Shown: piece after piece, positions 19,650-28,730 of the stretch
How positions within the stretch are numbered: position 1 is the stretch's first letter
Layout of the letters: every line of letters starts with the position of its first letter
The notes under the pieces: model-generated
What the model was told of the DNA's origin: nothing
What the model saw: the letters and a program-made list of their open reading frames with translations, nothing else
The model's database searches: none
Origin: Clostridia bacterium
Lineage (GTDB): Bacteria > Bacillota > Clostridia > Saccharofermentanales > Saccharofermentanaceae
Assembly (NCBI GenBank): GCA_024403735.1
Contig: JAKSRG010000001.1
Location: 1 to 64,000, forward strand
Reading direction: 5' to 3'
DNA length: 64,000 nt
Program-made: the position numbers and the translations under genes

Positions 19650-20957
19650 ATGGCATCTACAGTTGAGAAGTTAGAGAAGAGCGTTGTAGCTATTTCTCTT
19701 GAGGCTACTAGAGAAGAGTTCGAGGCTGGAATGAAGAAGTCTTATGAGAAGAATAAGAAGAAGTTCCAGATCCCTGGTTTCAGAAAGGGTAAGGTTCCTT
19801 ACCAGATGGTAATTAAGTACTACGGTGAGGGTGTTCTTTATGATGATGCAATTGATGCAATTGCTAACGAGCAGTATGTAGCTGCTGTTAAGGAGCACGA
19901 CCTTAAGGTTGTTTCACGTCCTGACTTAGAGATTCAGGAGATCAACGAGAATGGTATGAAGTACACAATCAAGGTAACAGTTCAGCCAGACGTTAAGCTC
20001 GGTGCTTACGAGGGTGTTGAGGTTCCTTACTCAAAGCGTGAAGTTACAGACGAGACAGTTAACAAGGAAATCGAGTCTATGGCTAAGAGAAACGCTTCAA
20101 TGGTTGAGGTTACAGATCGTCCAGTTAAGGATGGTGATACAACAGTTATCGACTTCGAAGGCTTTAAGGATGGCGTTGCATTTGAAGGTGGTAAGGGTGA
20201 GAATTACACACTCGTTATCGGTTCTAAGTCATTTATCCCTGGTTTCGAAGAGCAGATCATCGGTCACAACATCGATGAGGAGTTCACAATCGATGTAACA
20301 TTCCCAGAGGATTATCACTCAGAGGATCTTAAGGGTGCTGCAGCATCATTTAAGGTAAAGCTCCACACAATCAAGGAAGAGAAGCTTCCTGAGATTGACG
20401 ACGAGTTCGTTAAGGATGTTTCTGAGTTCGATACACTTGATGAGCTTAAGGCAGACATCAAGGCTAAGCAGGAAGAACGTGCTGAGAAGGATGCTAAGAA
20501 CATGTTCGAGAATGAAGTTGTTCGTGTTGTATCTGAGAACGCTGAAGTTGAAATCCCAGATTGCATGGTAGATACAGAAGTTGAGCAGATGGTTCAGCAG
20601 CAGGCTCAGGGCATGCAGCAGCAGGGTATCGACCTTAACATGTATCTCTCATATGTTGGCCAGTCACTTGAGGAGTTCAAGGAGTCAATGAAGCCAATGG
20701 CACAGGTTCGTGTTAAGAGCAACCTCGTTATCGATGCTATCAGCAACGAGCTCAAGATCGAAGCTACAGATGATGATTTCAAGGCTGAGATGGAGACAAT
20801 CGCTAAGGCTTACGGTATGAACGTTGAGGACGTTGAGAAGGCAATTGGTGGTACAAGTGCTTATTTAAGAGAGTCAATCGTAGCTCGTAAGACAGTTGAG
20901 TACCTCGCTGAGAAGGCTGTTAAGGTAGCTCCTAAGACAGAGGAAGCAGCTGAGTAA
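19650..20957 (+). CDS. tig: Trigger factor (ribosome-associated chaperone / prolyl isomerase)
   Basis: A 435-residue protein. The ribosome-binding N-terminal domain carries the signature FQIPGFRKGKVP near residues 37-48. A FKBP-type PPIase domain lies near 150-240 (GDTTVIDFEGFKDG, IPGFEEQIIGH), and the C-terminal helical chaperone arms follow, ending in an Ala/Glu/Lys-rich tail. The ATG at 19650, 8 bases behind GGAGG, is preferred to an upstream ATG at 19635, which overlaps that ribosome binding site. Codon use leans to C-ending codons, consistent with strong expression. It has its own terminator, so it is not in one transcript with clpX. Confidence 0.97.
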   Translation: MASTVEKLEKSVVAISLEATREEFEAGMKKSYEKNKKKFQIPGFRKGKVPYQMVIKYYGEGVLYDDAIDAIANEQYVAAVKEHDLKVVSRPDLEIQEINENGMKYTIKVTVQPDVKLGAYEGVEVPYSKREVTDETVNKEIESMAKRNASMVEVTDRPVKDGDTTVIDFEGFKDGVAFEGGKGENYTLVIGSKSFIPGFEEQIIGHNIDEEFTIDVTFPEDYHSEDLKGAAASFKVKLHTIKEEKLPEIDDEFVKDVSEFDTLDELKADIKAKQEERAEKDAKNMFENEVVRVVSENAEVEIPDCMVDTEVEQMVQQQAQGMQQQGIDLNMYLSYVGQSLEEFKESMKPMAQVRVKSNLVIDAISNELKIEATDDDFKAEMETIAKAYGMNVEDVEKAIGGTSAYLRESIVARKTVEYLAEKAVKVAPKTEEAAE

Positions 20958-20980
20958 AATTTCAGATTTGTTAAAAATTT

Positions 20981-21017
20981 AAGGCTGTTGCGTAATATTG
21001 GCGCAACAGCCTTTTTT
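20981..21017 (+). terminator. Terminator of tig
   Basis: AAGGCTGTTGCG pairs with CGCAACAGCCTT, followed by TTTT. Confidence 0.95.
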
Positions 21018-21061
21018 GTATGTTAAAATACTCGTATTAATATTTTGGTATGGAGAGAAAT

Positions 21062-22375
21062 ATGTCTAATAATTATGATGATGATTCAAATGACGTTCTG
21101 AAGTGTTCCTTCTGTGGCAAGTCAGAATATCAGGTTCCACGTCTATTTTCAGGTGTTAATTGCTATATCTGTATTGATTGTATTAACACTGCTCATTCAA
21201 TTATTACTGAGGAAGCTAAACTACAAAAAAAGAAGAAAACACAGAAATCACGCCCTAATAAGCTAATTACTCCACATGCAATCAAGGAAAAGCTTGATGA
21301 ATATGTAATTGGTCAGGATGACGCAAAGATTTCTTTGTCTGTTGCTGTATATAACCACTACAAGAGAGTTTACTACGGTATGGATTATGATGATGGTATC
21401 GAGATTGCTAAGAGTAATATCTTGATGCTTGGTCCTACTGGTTCAGGTAAGACTTATCTTGCTCAGACACTTGCTAGAATTCTTGATGTTCCATTTGCAG
21501 TAGCTGATGCAACAACTCTTACAGAAGCTGGTTACGTAGGTGAAGATGTTGAGAATATCCTTTTGAAACTTATCGTAGCAGCTGATTATGATATTGATCG
21601 AGCTCAGATGGGTATCGTTTATATCGATGAAATTGATAAGATTGCTAAGAAGTCAGAGAATGTTTCTATCACACGTGATGTTAGTGGTGAAGGCGTTCAG
21701 CAGGCACTCCTTAAGATTTTGGAGAGTACTGTTGCTTCAGTTCCTCCTAAGGGTGGACGTAAGCATCCAAATGAAGAATGTATCCAGATTGATACAACAA
21801 ATATTCTCTTTATTTGTGGTGGTGCTTTTGACGGTTTGGAATCAATTATCGCAGATAGAACAAGTAAGAAGCACTATGGTTTTGGTGCACCAGTTTCTTC
21901 TATTAAGGAAGCATATTCTGGTGAGGATTTTGATAAGGTAGTTCCTCAGGATTTGATGAAGTTCGGTATTATTCCTGAATTCCTCGGTCGTGTACCTGTA
22001 ACTGTAGCTCTTGATAAGCTCGATGAAGAAGCTCTTGTTGCTATTCTTATGGAGCCTAAGAATGCTTTGTATAAGCAGTATCGTAAGATGTTCTCTATGG
22101 ATGGTGTAGAACTCGAGTTTACTGACGAGGCTGCTAAGGCAATCGCAAAGAAGGCTATTGAGCAGAAGACTGGTGCGCGTGGTCTTAGAACTATTACTGA
22201 GGCAATCATGCGCAACGTTATGTATGACATTCCTTCAGAGAAGGATGTATTGAAGTGCATTATTGATGAGAGTTGTGTCAACGATTCTAAGGAACCAACT
22301 CTTGTTTATAAGAAAAAAAAGAATTCTCAGTCAGAAGATTCTGATAAGTCTTCAGATGGAGAACTCGGAGCATAA
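21062..22375 (+). CDS. clpX: ATP-dependent Clp protease ATP-binding subunit ClpX
   Basis: AAA+ unfoldase of 437 residues that delivers substrates to ClpP. The N-terminal zinc-binding domain has C15, C18, C34 and C37. Walker A is GPTGSGKT, the pore loop is GYVGED, Walker B is [10 protein letters not shown], and the sensor-2 region GARGLR is intact. The ClpP-docking loop (IGF in most species) reads YGF here (KHYGFGAP). The ATG at 21062 behind GGAGAG is chosen over one at 21050. clpP, usually between tig and clpX, is absent from this locus. It is followed by a ROK kinase gene 17 bases downstream. Confidence 0.97.
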   Translation: MSNNYDDDSNDVLKCSFCGKSEYQVPRLFSGVNCYICIDCINTAHSIITEEAKLQKKKKTQKSRPNKLITPHAIKEKLDEYVIGQDDAKISLSVAVYNHYKRVYYGMDYDDGIEIAKSNILMLGPTGSGKTYLAQTLARILDVPFAVADATTLTEAGYVGEDVENILLKLIVAADYDIDRAQMGIVYIDEIDKIAKKSENVSITRDVSGEGVQQALLKILESTVASVPPKGGRKHPNEECIQIDTTNILFICGGAFDGLESIIADRTSKKHYGFGAPVSSIKEAYSGEDFDKVVPQDLMKFGIIPEFLGRVPVTVALDKLDEEALVAILMEPKNALYKQYRKMFSMDGVELEFTDEAAKAIAKKAIEQKTGARGLRTITEAIMRNVMYDIPSEKDVLKCIIDESCVNDSKEPTLVYKKKKNSQSEDSDKSSDGELGA

Positions 22376-22392
22376 TTTAAAGGAGAGTTGTT

Positions 22393-23370
22393 ATGGCTAA
22401 GACAGAGAAGTATTCAATTTGTTTAGACATTGGCGGAACTAAGATTCTTGGTTGCATTTTCGATGCAAAGAAAGAGATTGTTTTCAGAATTAAGAAGAAG
22501 ACTAAGTCTGGTGGCGATTCTTCACAGAATGTAGAAGAAGTTATCATCAGCGTAGTTGACGAGCTTCTCGAGAAGTCTGGCATAAGCATTAAAGATGTTA
22601 AGGCCATAGCAGCAGGTGCCCCTGGTGTTATTAACCAGGATGAAGGTATCGTACTTACATCTCCTAATCTTCCTTGGAGAGATTATGATATTAAGACCCC
22701 TATCCAGGATAGATATGGTGTTCCATTCTACATTGGTAATGACGTAAATGTTGGTGTTCTTGGTGAGTATGAATATGGTTCGGCTAAGGGATATTCAAAT
22801 GTAGTTGGTCTCTTCGTAGGAACAGGTATGGGCGGTGGCCTTATCCTTGATAATAAGCTCTACACAGGACATTTATTTAAGGGTGCTGAGTTTGGTCACA
22901 TGATCCTCAATGAGGAAGGTCCACGTTGTAACTGCGGACAGAGAGGATGTCTTGAAGCTTTCTCAAGTAAGCAGGGTATTTCAGATTATGTTCGTCAGCA
23001 GGTTGCTAGAGGACGTTCAACAATGATGGCTGATGCAGTTAAGGATGGCGTATTCAAGAGCAAGATCCTTAAGAATTCTCTTGCTGAGAAGGATGCAGTA
23101 GCAATGGAAGCTGTAGATAGAGCTTGTCACTATTTGGCAATTGCTTCTGGTAATCTTGTTAATACATTTAGCCCAGAAGTAGTAATTTACGGCGGTGGCG
23201 TAATCGAGGCTGTAGGTGATATTTTCTTAGAGAAGATCTTAGCTGAAGTTGATAAGTATTGTATGCCATCAATCAGAAAGACCGTTGAGTTCAAGAAGGC
23301 TGGTCTTGGTGATGATTCAATTTTGTATGGCGCATTATCAATGATTGAGAATGGTAAAAAAACTAAGTAA
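22393..23370 (+). CDS. glcK: ROK-family kinase, probable glucokinase
   Basis: A 325-residue sugar kinase. The N-terminal phosphate loop is CLDIGGTKILG, the catalytic Asp lies in YIGNDVNVG, the ATP-binding glycine patch is GLFVGTGMGGGLI, and the ROK zinc motif appears as CNCGQRGCLEAFSS. No N-terminal HTH, so it is a kinase and not a NagC-type repressor. Glucose is the likely substrate (ADP/ATP donor not decided). AAAGGAGAG precedes the ATG. It probably shares a transcript with clpX; a terminator follows. Confidence 0.9.
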   Translation: MAKTEKYSICLDIGGTKILGCIFDAKKEIVFRIKKKTKSGGDSSQNVEEVIISVVDELLEKSGISIKDVKAIAAGAPGVINQDEGIVLTSPNLPWRDYDIKTPIQDRYGVPFYIGNDVNVGVLGEYEYGSAKGYSNVVGLFVGTGMGGGLILDNKLYTGHLFKGAEFGHMILNEEGPRCNCGQRGCLEAFSSKQGISDYVRQQVARGRSTMMADAVKDGVFKSKILKNSLAEKDAVAMEAVDRACHYLAIASGNLVNTFSPEVVIYGGGVIEAVGDIFLEKILAEVDKYCMPSIRKTVEFKKAGLGDDSILYGALSMIENGKKTK

Positions 23371-23397
23371 TCTCATCTAGTAATTTGAGCATTTGTA

Positions 23398-23431
23398 CAA
23401 GGCAGAACGAATTGGTTCTGCCTTGATTTTT
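23398..23431 (+). terminator. Terminator of clpX-glcK
   Basis: CAAGGCAGAAC pairs with GTTCTGCCTTG across a short loop, followed by ATTTTTA. Confidence 0.95.
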
Positions 23432-23489
23432 ATTTGAAAAAAAGCGATAATATGTTGTTATATTTTATGTATTATGAAGGAGTATTCCT

Positions 23490-26147
23490 ATGAGAACAGA
23501 TGGAATAAGTAAGTCTTTTGATCCAAACGAGGCAGAGCCTAGATTGTATTCAAATTGGATGAGTAAGGGATATTTTGGTGCAAAGGTTAATCCTGACAAG
23601 AAGCCTTTCTGCGTCGTAATGCCTCCACCAAACATTACAGGTCAGCTCCACATGGGTCATGCATTGGACAATACTTTGCAGGATATCCTTATTAGATATA
23701 AGAGAATGAAGGGATTCGAGACACTTTGGGTTCCTGGTACTGATCATGCTTCAATCGCTACAGAGGCTAAGATTGTTGAGGCTATGCGTAAGGAAGGTTT
23801 GACAAAGGACGACTTAGGTCGTGAAAAGTTCCTTGAGCGCGCATGGGCTTGGAAAGAGCAGTATGGCGGAAGAATTGTTGAGCAGCTTAAGAAGCTCGGT
23901 TCTTCATGCGATTGGTCAAGAGAGCGCTTCACAATGGATGATGGCTGTACAGATGCTGTTAAGGAAGTATTCGTTAAGTACTATAACGAAGGTCTTATCT
24001 ATCGTGGTGAGAGAATTATCAACTGGTGTCCACATTGCTGTACTTCAATTTCTAATGCTGAGGTTGAGTATGAGGATCAAGCTGGTAACTTCTGGCACTT
24101 GAGATATCCTCTTGAGGATGGTTCAGGCTTTGTTGAGCTCGCTACAACAAGACCAGAGACACTCCTTGGTGATACAGCTGTTGCTGTTAACCCTAAGGAT
24201 GAGAGATATAAGGATATTGTTGGTAAGAACTTAATTCTCCCACTTGTTGGTCGTAAGATCCCTGTAGTTGCTGATAACTATGTAGATATTGAATTCGGTA
24301 CTGGTGTAGTTAAGATTACTCCAGCTCACGATCCTAACGACTTCGAAGTAGGACTTAGACATAATCTTCCTGTTATCAACGTAATGACAGATGATGCTAA
24401 GATTATTGAGGATTATCCTAAGTATGCTGGTATGGACCGTTTTGAGGCTCGTAAGGCTATTGTTAAGGATCTCGAAGAAGGTGGATACCTTATTAAGGTT
24501 GAGCCACATAATCACAATGTAGGTACATGTTATCGTTGTGGTACAACAATTGAGCCACGTGTATCACTCCAGTGGTTCGTTAAGATGCAGAAGCTCGCTG
24601 AGGCACCAATCGAGGCTGTAAAGACAGGTAAGACTAAGTTCGTTCCTGAGAGATTTGATAAGAACTACTTTAACTGGATGGAAGATATCCGTGATTGGTG
24701 TGTATCACGTCAGCTCTGGTGGGGTCATCAGATTCCAGCTTTCTACTGCGATGATTGTGGAGAGATTGTAGTAACTAAGGACAGCAGCGCTGTATGTCCT
24801 AAGTGTGGTAAGCCAATGCGTCAGGATCCAGATACTCTTGATACTTGGTTCTCATCAGCACTTTGGCCATTCTCAACACTTGGTTGGCCTGAAAACACAG
24901 AAGAACTCAAGTACTTCTATCCAACAAATACACTTGTTACTGGCTACGATATCATCACATTCTGGGTATCTAGAATGATGGTTGCTGGTATGGCACATAT
25001 GAATGAAGTGCCATTTGATACAGTACTTATTCATGGTCTTGTAAGAGATGCTCAGGGTAGAAAGATGAGTAAGTCTCTTGGTAATGGTATTGACCCACTT
25101 GAGGTTATTGCTGAGTCTGGTGCAGATTCACTTCGTTTCGCACTTGTAACAGGTAATGCTCCTGGTAATGACCAGAGATTCCAGCAGGATAAGATTGATA
25201 TGGGTAGAAACTTCTCCAACAAGGTTTGGAACGCTATGAAGTTTGTACTTATGAACTGCGAAGATGATCTCTCATTTGAGGGTGTAGACGAATCTAAGTT
25301 TACACTTGAAGATAAGTGGATCCTTAATAAGCTCAATACACTTATCGCTGAAGCTACAACAAATATTGAGAACTATGACTACGGTGTAGCTCTTGCTAAG
25401 ATTGTTGACTTCATTTGGGAGTGCTATTGCGACTGGTACATTGAGATTGCTAAGAGCCGTCTCTTCGATAAGGAGTGTCCAACAAGACTTGAGGCTCAGT
25501 ACCTCCTTAACAAGATCCTTGGTACATCAATGCAGCTCTTACATCCATTTATGCCATTCATTACAGAAGAAGTATTCTCTAATCTTGTAATCGATGGTAA
25601 GGCTGAGTCAATTATGATTTCTGATTGGCCAGTAGTTAATGAGAAGTATTCATTTGATGCTGAAGAGAAGCAGATGGAAACTCTTATGGATGCTATTAGA
25701 TCTATCAGAAATATCCGTTCTGAGATGGGTGTTGTTCCATCACGTAAGGCTAATATCATTGTTGTTACAGAGAATAATGCTATTGCTGATATGTTCGTTA
25801 ATGGTAAGGCATTCCTCCAGAGACTTGCATCAGTTGATGGTCTTGAGACACAGAATGATAAGACAGGTATTCCTGCTACAGCTGTTGCTTGTGTTTTCCA
25901 TGGTGGTGAAGTTTATATCCCACTTGGTGATCTTATCGATATCGATAAGGAGATTGAGCGTCTCAATAAGGAGAAGGAGAATCTCCAGAAGGAGCTCGAT
26001 AGAGTTGCAGGTAAGCTTTCAAATGAGTCATTCGTAAGTAAGGCTCCTGAGAAGGTTATCAATGCCGAGAAGGAGAAGCAGGCTAAGTATCTTGAGATGT
26101 ACAAGGGTGTTGAAGAGCGTATCGCAATGCTTAGTGCAGAACTTTAA
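23490..26147 (+). CDS. valS: Valine--tRNA ligase
   Basis: Class I synthetase of 885 residues. The HIGH motif is HMGH (54-57) in PPPNITGQLHMGH, the editing domain (about 190-340) contains TTRPETLLGDTAV and the GTGVVKITPAHDPND segment, KMSKS is RKMSKSLGNGID near residue 524, and two Cys pairs in the central part (CDDCGE, CPKCGK) form a zinc site. A C-terminal Glu/Lys coiled coil (about 815-885) is present. No T-box or other leader is visible in the short upstream gap. AAGGAG precedes the ATG. Confidence 0.98.
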   Translation: MRTDGISKSFDPNEAEPRLYSNWMSKGYFGAKVNPDKKPFCVVMPPPNITGQLHMGHALDNTLQDILIRYKRMKGFETLWVPGTDHASIATEAKIVEAMRKEGLTKDDLGREKFLERAWAWKEQYGGRIVEQLKKLGSSCDWSRERFTMDDGCTDAVKEVFVKYYNEGLIYRGERIINWCPHCCTSISNAEVEYEDQAGNFWHLRYPLEDGSGFVELATTRPETLLGDTAVAVNPKDERYKDIVGKNLILPLVGRKIPVVADNYVDIEFGTGVVKITPAHDPNDFEVGLRHNLPVINVMTDDAKIIEDYPKYAGMDRFEARKAIVKDLEEGGYLIKVEPHNHNVGTCYRCGTTIEPRVSLQWFVKMQKLAEAPIEAVKTGKTKFVPERFDKNYFNWMEDIRDWCVSRQLWWGHQIPAFYCDDCGEIVVTKDSSAVCPKCGKPMRQDPDTLDTWFSSALWPFSTLGWPENTEELKYFYPTNTLVTGYDIITFWVSRMMVAGMAHMNEVPFDTVLIHGLVRDAQGRKMSKSLGNGIDPLEVIAESGADSLRFALVTGNAPGNDQRFQQDKIDMGRNFSNKVWNAMKFVLMNCEDDLSFEGVDESKFTLEDKWILNKLNTLIAEATTNIENYDYGVALAKIVDFIWECYCDWYIEIAKSRLFDKECPTRLEAQYLLNKILGTSMQLLHPFMPFITEEVFSNLVIDGKAESIMISDWPVVNEKYSFDAEEKQMETLMDAIRSIRNIRSEMGVVPSRKANIIVVTENNAIADMFVNGKAFLQRLASVDGLETQNDKTGIPATAVACVFHGGEVYIPLGDLIDIDKEIERLNKEKENLQKELDRVAGKLSNESFVSKAPEKVINAEKEKQAKYLEMYKGVEERIAMLSAEL

Positions 26148-26173
26148 TTGGTTTGACAATATAGGAGATAATT

Positions 26174-26839
26174 ATGAGTACAATTAATGAGGAAAAAGTT
26201 AATTCTCTTCCAAAAGAAGGTGTTCATTGCTTTGCTGCTAATGGTAAGCAGATTATGAATAGAAGAATCATTACAATTCCATTGATGGTTGTTTCTGCTT
26301 TTCTTGCTTGTTATTTCTTGTTTATTGCTAAAACAATGAATATTCCATTTGCTGTTATTGCATGCTTAGTGTTTATCATTTCACTTCTTGTATTTATACA
26401 GTCATTCCTTATTGCTAAGTTTAGAATTGCTGTTGACTACAAAGAGAAGAAAATTGTGTTGAGATATAGATATAGTCTTATCACAATTCCATTCGAGAAT
26501 TTCGATGCTCGTGAAGGTGAGCCAGATAAGGCAGAAGCTCTTATTGATAACTCTGCTCTTGGTAGCAAAGATAAGGTTTATTATCTTGTTCTTGATAACG
26601 TTCTTGATGACGCATGCTATCAGACAACAACAAAGGATCTCGCTTCTAGAGAAGACTTCTTTAAGCTTCAGACAGAGGTTTTTGCTATTGCTGAGGCATA
26701 TGGTGCTAGAAACCTTGAGAATGCTATTAAGCCTGAAACAATGCACATGTCTTCAGGTAAGGCTGAGACAACAGATGATGATATTGATGATATCGTTAAT
26801 GCTGTTATGAAAGAAGAAGCAGAGAAGAAGAAATCTTGA
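26174..26839 (+). CDS. Two-helix membrane protein of unknown function
   Basis: A 221-residue protein. An N-terminal cytosolic segment of about 35 residues is followed by two close membrane helices (about 36-54 and 58-79), then a cytosolic domain with beta-rich PH-like character (VDYKEKKIVLRYRYSLITIPFENFD) and an acidic, Lys-rich tail. It follows valS by 26 bases behind AGGAGA, so it may ride on the valS transcript. No family recognised. Confidence 0.75.
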   Translation: MSTINEEKVNSLPKEGVHCFAANGKQIMNRRIITIPLMVVSAFLACYFLFIAKTMNIPFAVIACLVFIISLLVFIQSFLIAKFRIAVDYKEKKIVLRYRYSLITIPFENFDAREGEPDKAEALIDNSALGSKDKVYYLVLDNVLDDACYQTTTKDLASREDFFKLQTEVFAIAEAYGARNLENAIKPETMHMSSGKAETTDDDIDDIVNAVMKEEAEKKKS

Positions 26840-26862
26840 TTTGTTTTTCGCTAGAATTATTG

Positions 26863-26896
26863 AGCCACAGGTCTTTTATTAGACTTGTGGCTTTTT
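26863..26896 (+). terminator. Terminator of valS operon
   Basis: AGCCACAGGTCT pairs with AGACTTGTGGCT, followed by TTTTTC. Confidence 0.93.
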
Positions 26897-26994
26897 CTTT
26901 GGGTAATAAAAATCAAATGATAATCGAATTATAAATAAATCGTAAAACATCTAGGTTTTATTGCGTCAAAAGTGATTTTACACGTGATATTTTG

Positions 26995-27023
26995 TTGACT
27001 AAATTAAGCCTAATAAGTATTAT
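26995..27023 (+). promoter_or_regulatory. Promoter of fba
   Basis: TTGACT (26995-27000), 17-bp spacer, TATTAT (27018-27023). A GTG-N6-CAC repeat lies just upstream near 26971, which could be an operator. The rest of this 249-base gap is AT-rich and otherwise featureless. Confidence 0.75.
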
Positions 27024-27088
27024 TTTAATGTAACTAATTCTGCAAATTATTATGCTGATTAGAATTTAAATTTTAAGGAGTTATTGAT

Positions 27089-28057
27089 ATGCCATTAGTA
27101 ACAACAACAGAAATGTTTAAGAAGGCATACAACGGTGGTTACGCTGTTGGTGCATTTAACGTAAACAACATGGAAATCGTTCAGGGTATCACAGAGGCTG
27201 CAGGTGAACTTAACAGCCCAGTTATCCTCCAGGTTTCAAAGGGTGCTAGAGCTTATGCAAATCACACATACCTTGTAAAGCTCGTTGAGGCTGCTGTAGC
27301 TGAGAACCCACAGATCCCTATCGCTCTTCACCTTGACCACGGTGATTCATTCGAACTTTGTAAGTCATGTATCGATGGTGGTTTCACATCTGTAATGATC
27401 GACGCTTCTTCAAAGTCATTTGAGGATAACATCGCTCTTACAAAGCAGGTTGTAGAGTACGCTCACGCTCACGGTGTAGTAGTTGAGGCTGAGCTTGGTA
27501 CACTCGCTGGTATCGAGGATGAGGTTTGTGTAGAGGCTGGTAACGAAGCTTACACACGTCCAGAGGAAGTAGAAGAGTTCGTAGCTAGAACAGGTTGTGA
27601 CTCTCTTGCTATCGCTATCGGTACATCACACGGTGCTTACAAGTTTACAGCTGCTCAGTGCACACGTAACGAGGAAGGTATCCTTGTACCACCTCCACTC
27701 CGTTTCGACGTTCTCGAAGAGATCGTTAAGAAGCTCCCAGGCTTCCCAATCGTTCTCCACGGTTCATCATCTGTACCACAGGAGTTCGTAAAGATGGTTA
27801 ACGCTTACGGCGGTAACATGCCAGATGCAGTTGGTATCCCAGAGTCACAGCTCCGTGAGGCTGCTAAGCTTGCTGTATGTAAGATTAACATCGACTCAGA
27901 TATCCGTCTTGCTATGACAGGTAACATCAGAAAGTACTTTGCTGAGAACCCATCACACTTCGATCCACGTCAGTACCTCAAGCCAGCTCGTCAGGCTGTT
28001 AAGGAAATGGTTGCTCACAAGATCGTTAACGTTCTTGGTTCTGACAACAAGATCTAA
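27089..28057 (+). CDS. fba: Fructose-bisphosphate aldolase, class II
   Basis: A 322-residue zinc-dependent aldolase that cleaves fructose 1,6-bisphosphate. The zinc ligands and catalytic acid are visible in LHLDHGDSFE, VEAELGTLAG, GTSHGAYKF and VLHGSSSVP; the length and TSHG pattern fit the class IIB/Fba-type of Firmicutes. Codon use is strongly C-ending (AAC, ATC, CAC), as in pfp. It is monocistronic, with its own promoter and terminator and AAGGAG before the ATG. Confidence 0.97.
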   Translation: MPLVTTTEMFKKAYNGGYAVGAFNVNNMEIVQGITEAAGELNSPVILQVSKGARAYANHTYLVKLVEAAVAENPQIPIALHLDHGDSFELCKSCIDGGFTSVMIDASSKSFEDNIALTKQVVEYAHAHGVVVEAELGTLAGIEDEVCVEAGNEAYTRPEEVEEFVARTGCDSLAIAIGTSHGAYKFTAAQCTRNEEGILVPPPLRFDVLEEIVKKLPGFPIVLHGSSSVPQEFVKMVNAYGGNMPDAVGIPESQLREAAKLAVCKINIDSDIRLAMTGNIRKYFAENPSHFDPRQYLKPARQAVKEMVAHKIVNVLGSDNKI

Positions 28058-28084
28058 TTTGAATTTTTGAATTTAGTTAGTAAT

Positions 28085-28119
28085 AGGTCGCTTTAAGCTT
28101 AGCTTAGGGCGACCTTTTT
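28085..28119 (+). terminator. Terminator of fba
   Basis: AGGTCGC pairs with GCGACCT around an inner AAGCTT-rich loop, followed by TTTTT. Confidence 0.88.
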
Positions 28120-28187
28120 ATATGCAAAACTTGAACTTTTCTATAAATATAGTAAACTACCAATACATTATTAATTTGAGGTGCAAA

Positions 28188-28730
28188 GTGGATAATCTTG
28201 ATGATGAGATAAGACTTCAAGTCAGAACAAAATCAGATAGACCTGTAATGAATACTTCGGACACACCGGAGTATATGACTTTGGCTACTCATTTTAAAGA
28301 TGGAAAAGAATCTTTAGGCTATGAATCTATTCAGTTTACTGAGGGTGGTGCAGACCACTTAGAGCCTTTTGAAGATGAGGCTTTGCTCAGAGGTGAGGTT
28401 AAGCCTGTAGTTGTTAGAAGGAATAATGTTCCACCAGTTACTACTAATCAGATGACTAAAGCATCTCCTAATGGTGCTACAGTTACTATTCCAACAAATA
28501 GTGCTAGTGTAGCTACTGCTGATGGTAGAACTGTTTTGCCATATCAGGATATCCAGGGTGTTTTCGCGAGCATCGATACACTTAATCCTAAAATAGAAAA
28601 GCAGGAACGTTATACAACAGTTCCTGCCTCTATAGCTTTGTTTTATAATCCTTGGATTTTAATACTTATCTCAATGTTATTAGTATTCTTAATAATCCTC
28701 GAATTCGTAGGATGTATCTACGTCTTTTAA
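28188..28730 (+). CDS. Tail-anchored membrane protein of unknown function
   Basis: About 180 residues. The first 150 are hydrophilic and low in structure (polar, Thr/Asn/Pro-rich linker), and the last 25 form one membrane helix ending at the C terminus (LILISMLLVFLIILEFVGCIYVF), so the soluble part would face the cytosol. No domain recognised. A GTG start at 28188 behind GAGGTG is chosen; an upstream in-frame ATG at 28122 would lie within the tail of the fba terminator region. Its stop overlaps that of the convergent GH3 gene at TTAA. Confidence 0.65.
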   Translation: MDNLDDEIRLQVRTKSDRPVMNTSDTPEYMTLATHFKDGKESLGYESIQFTEGGADHLEPFEDEALLRGEVKPVVVRRNNVPPVTTNQMTKASPNGATVTIPTNSASVATADGRTVLPYQDIQGVFASIDTLNPKIEKQERYTTVPASIALFYNPWILILISMLLVFLIILEFVGCIYVF

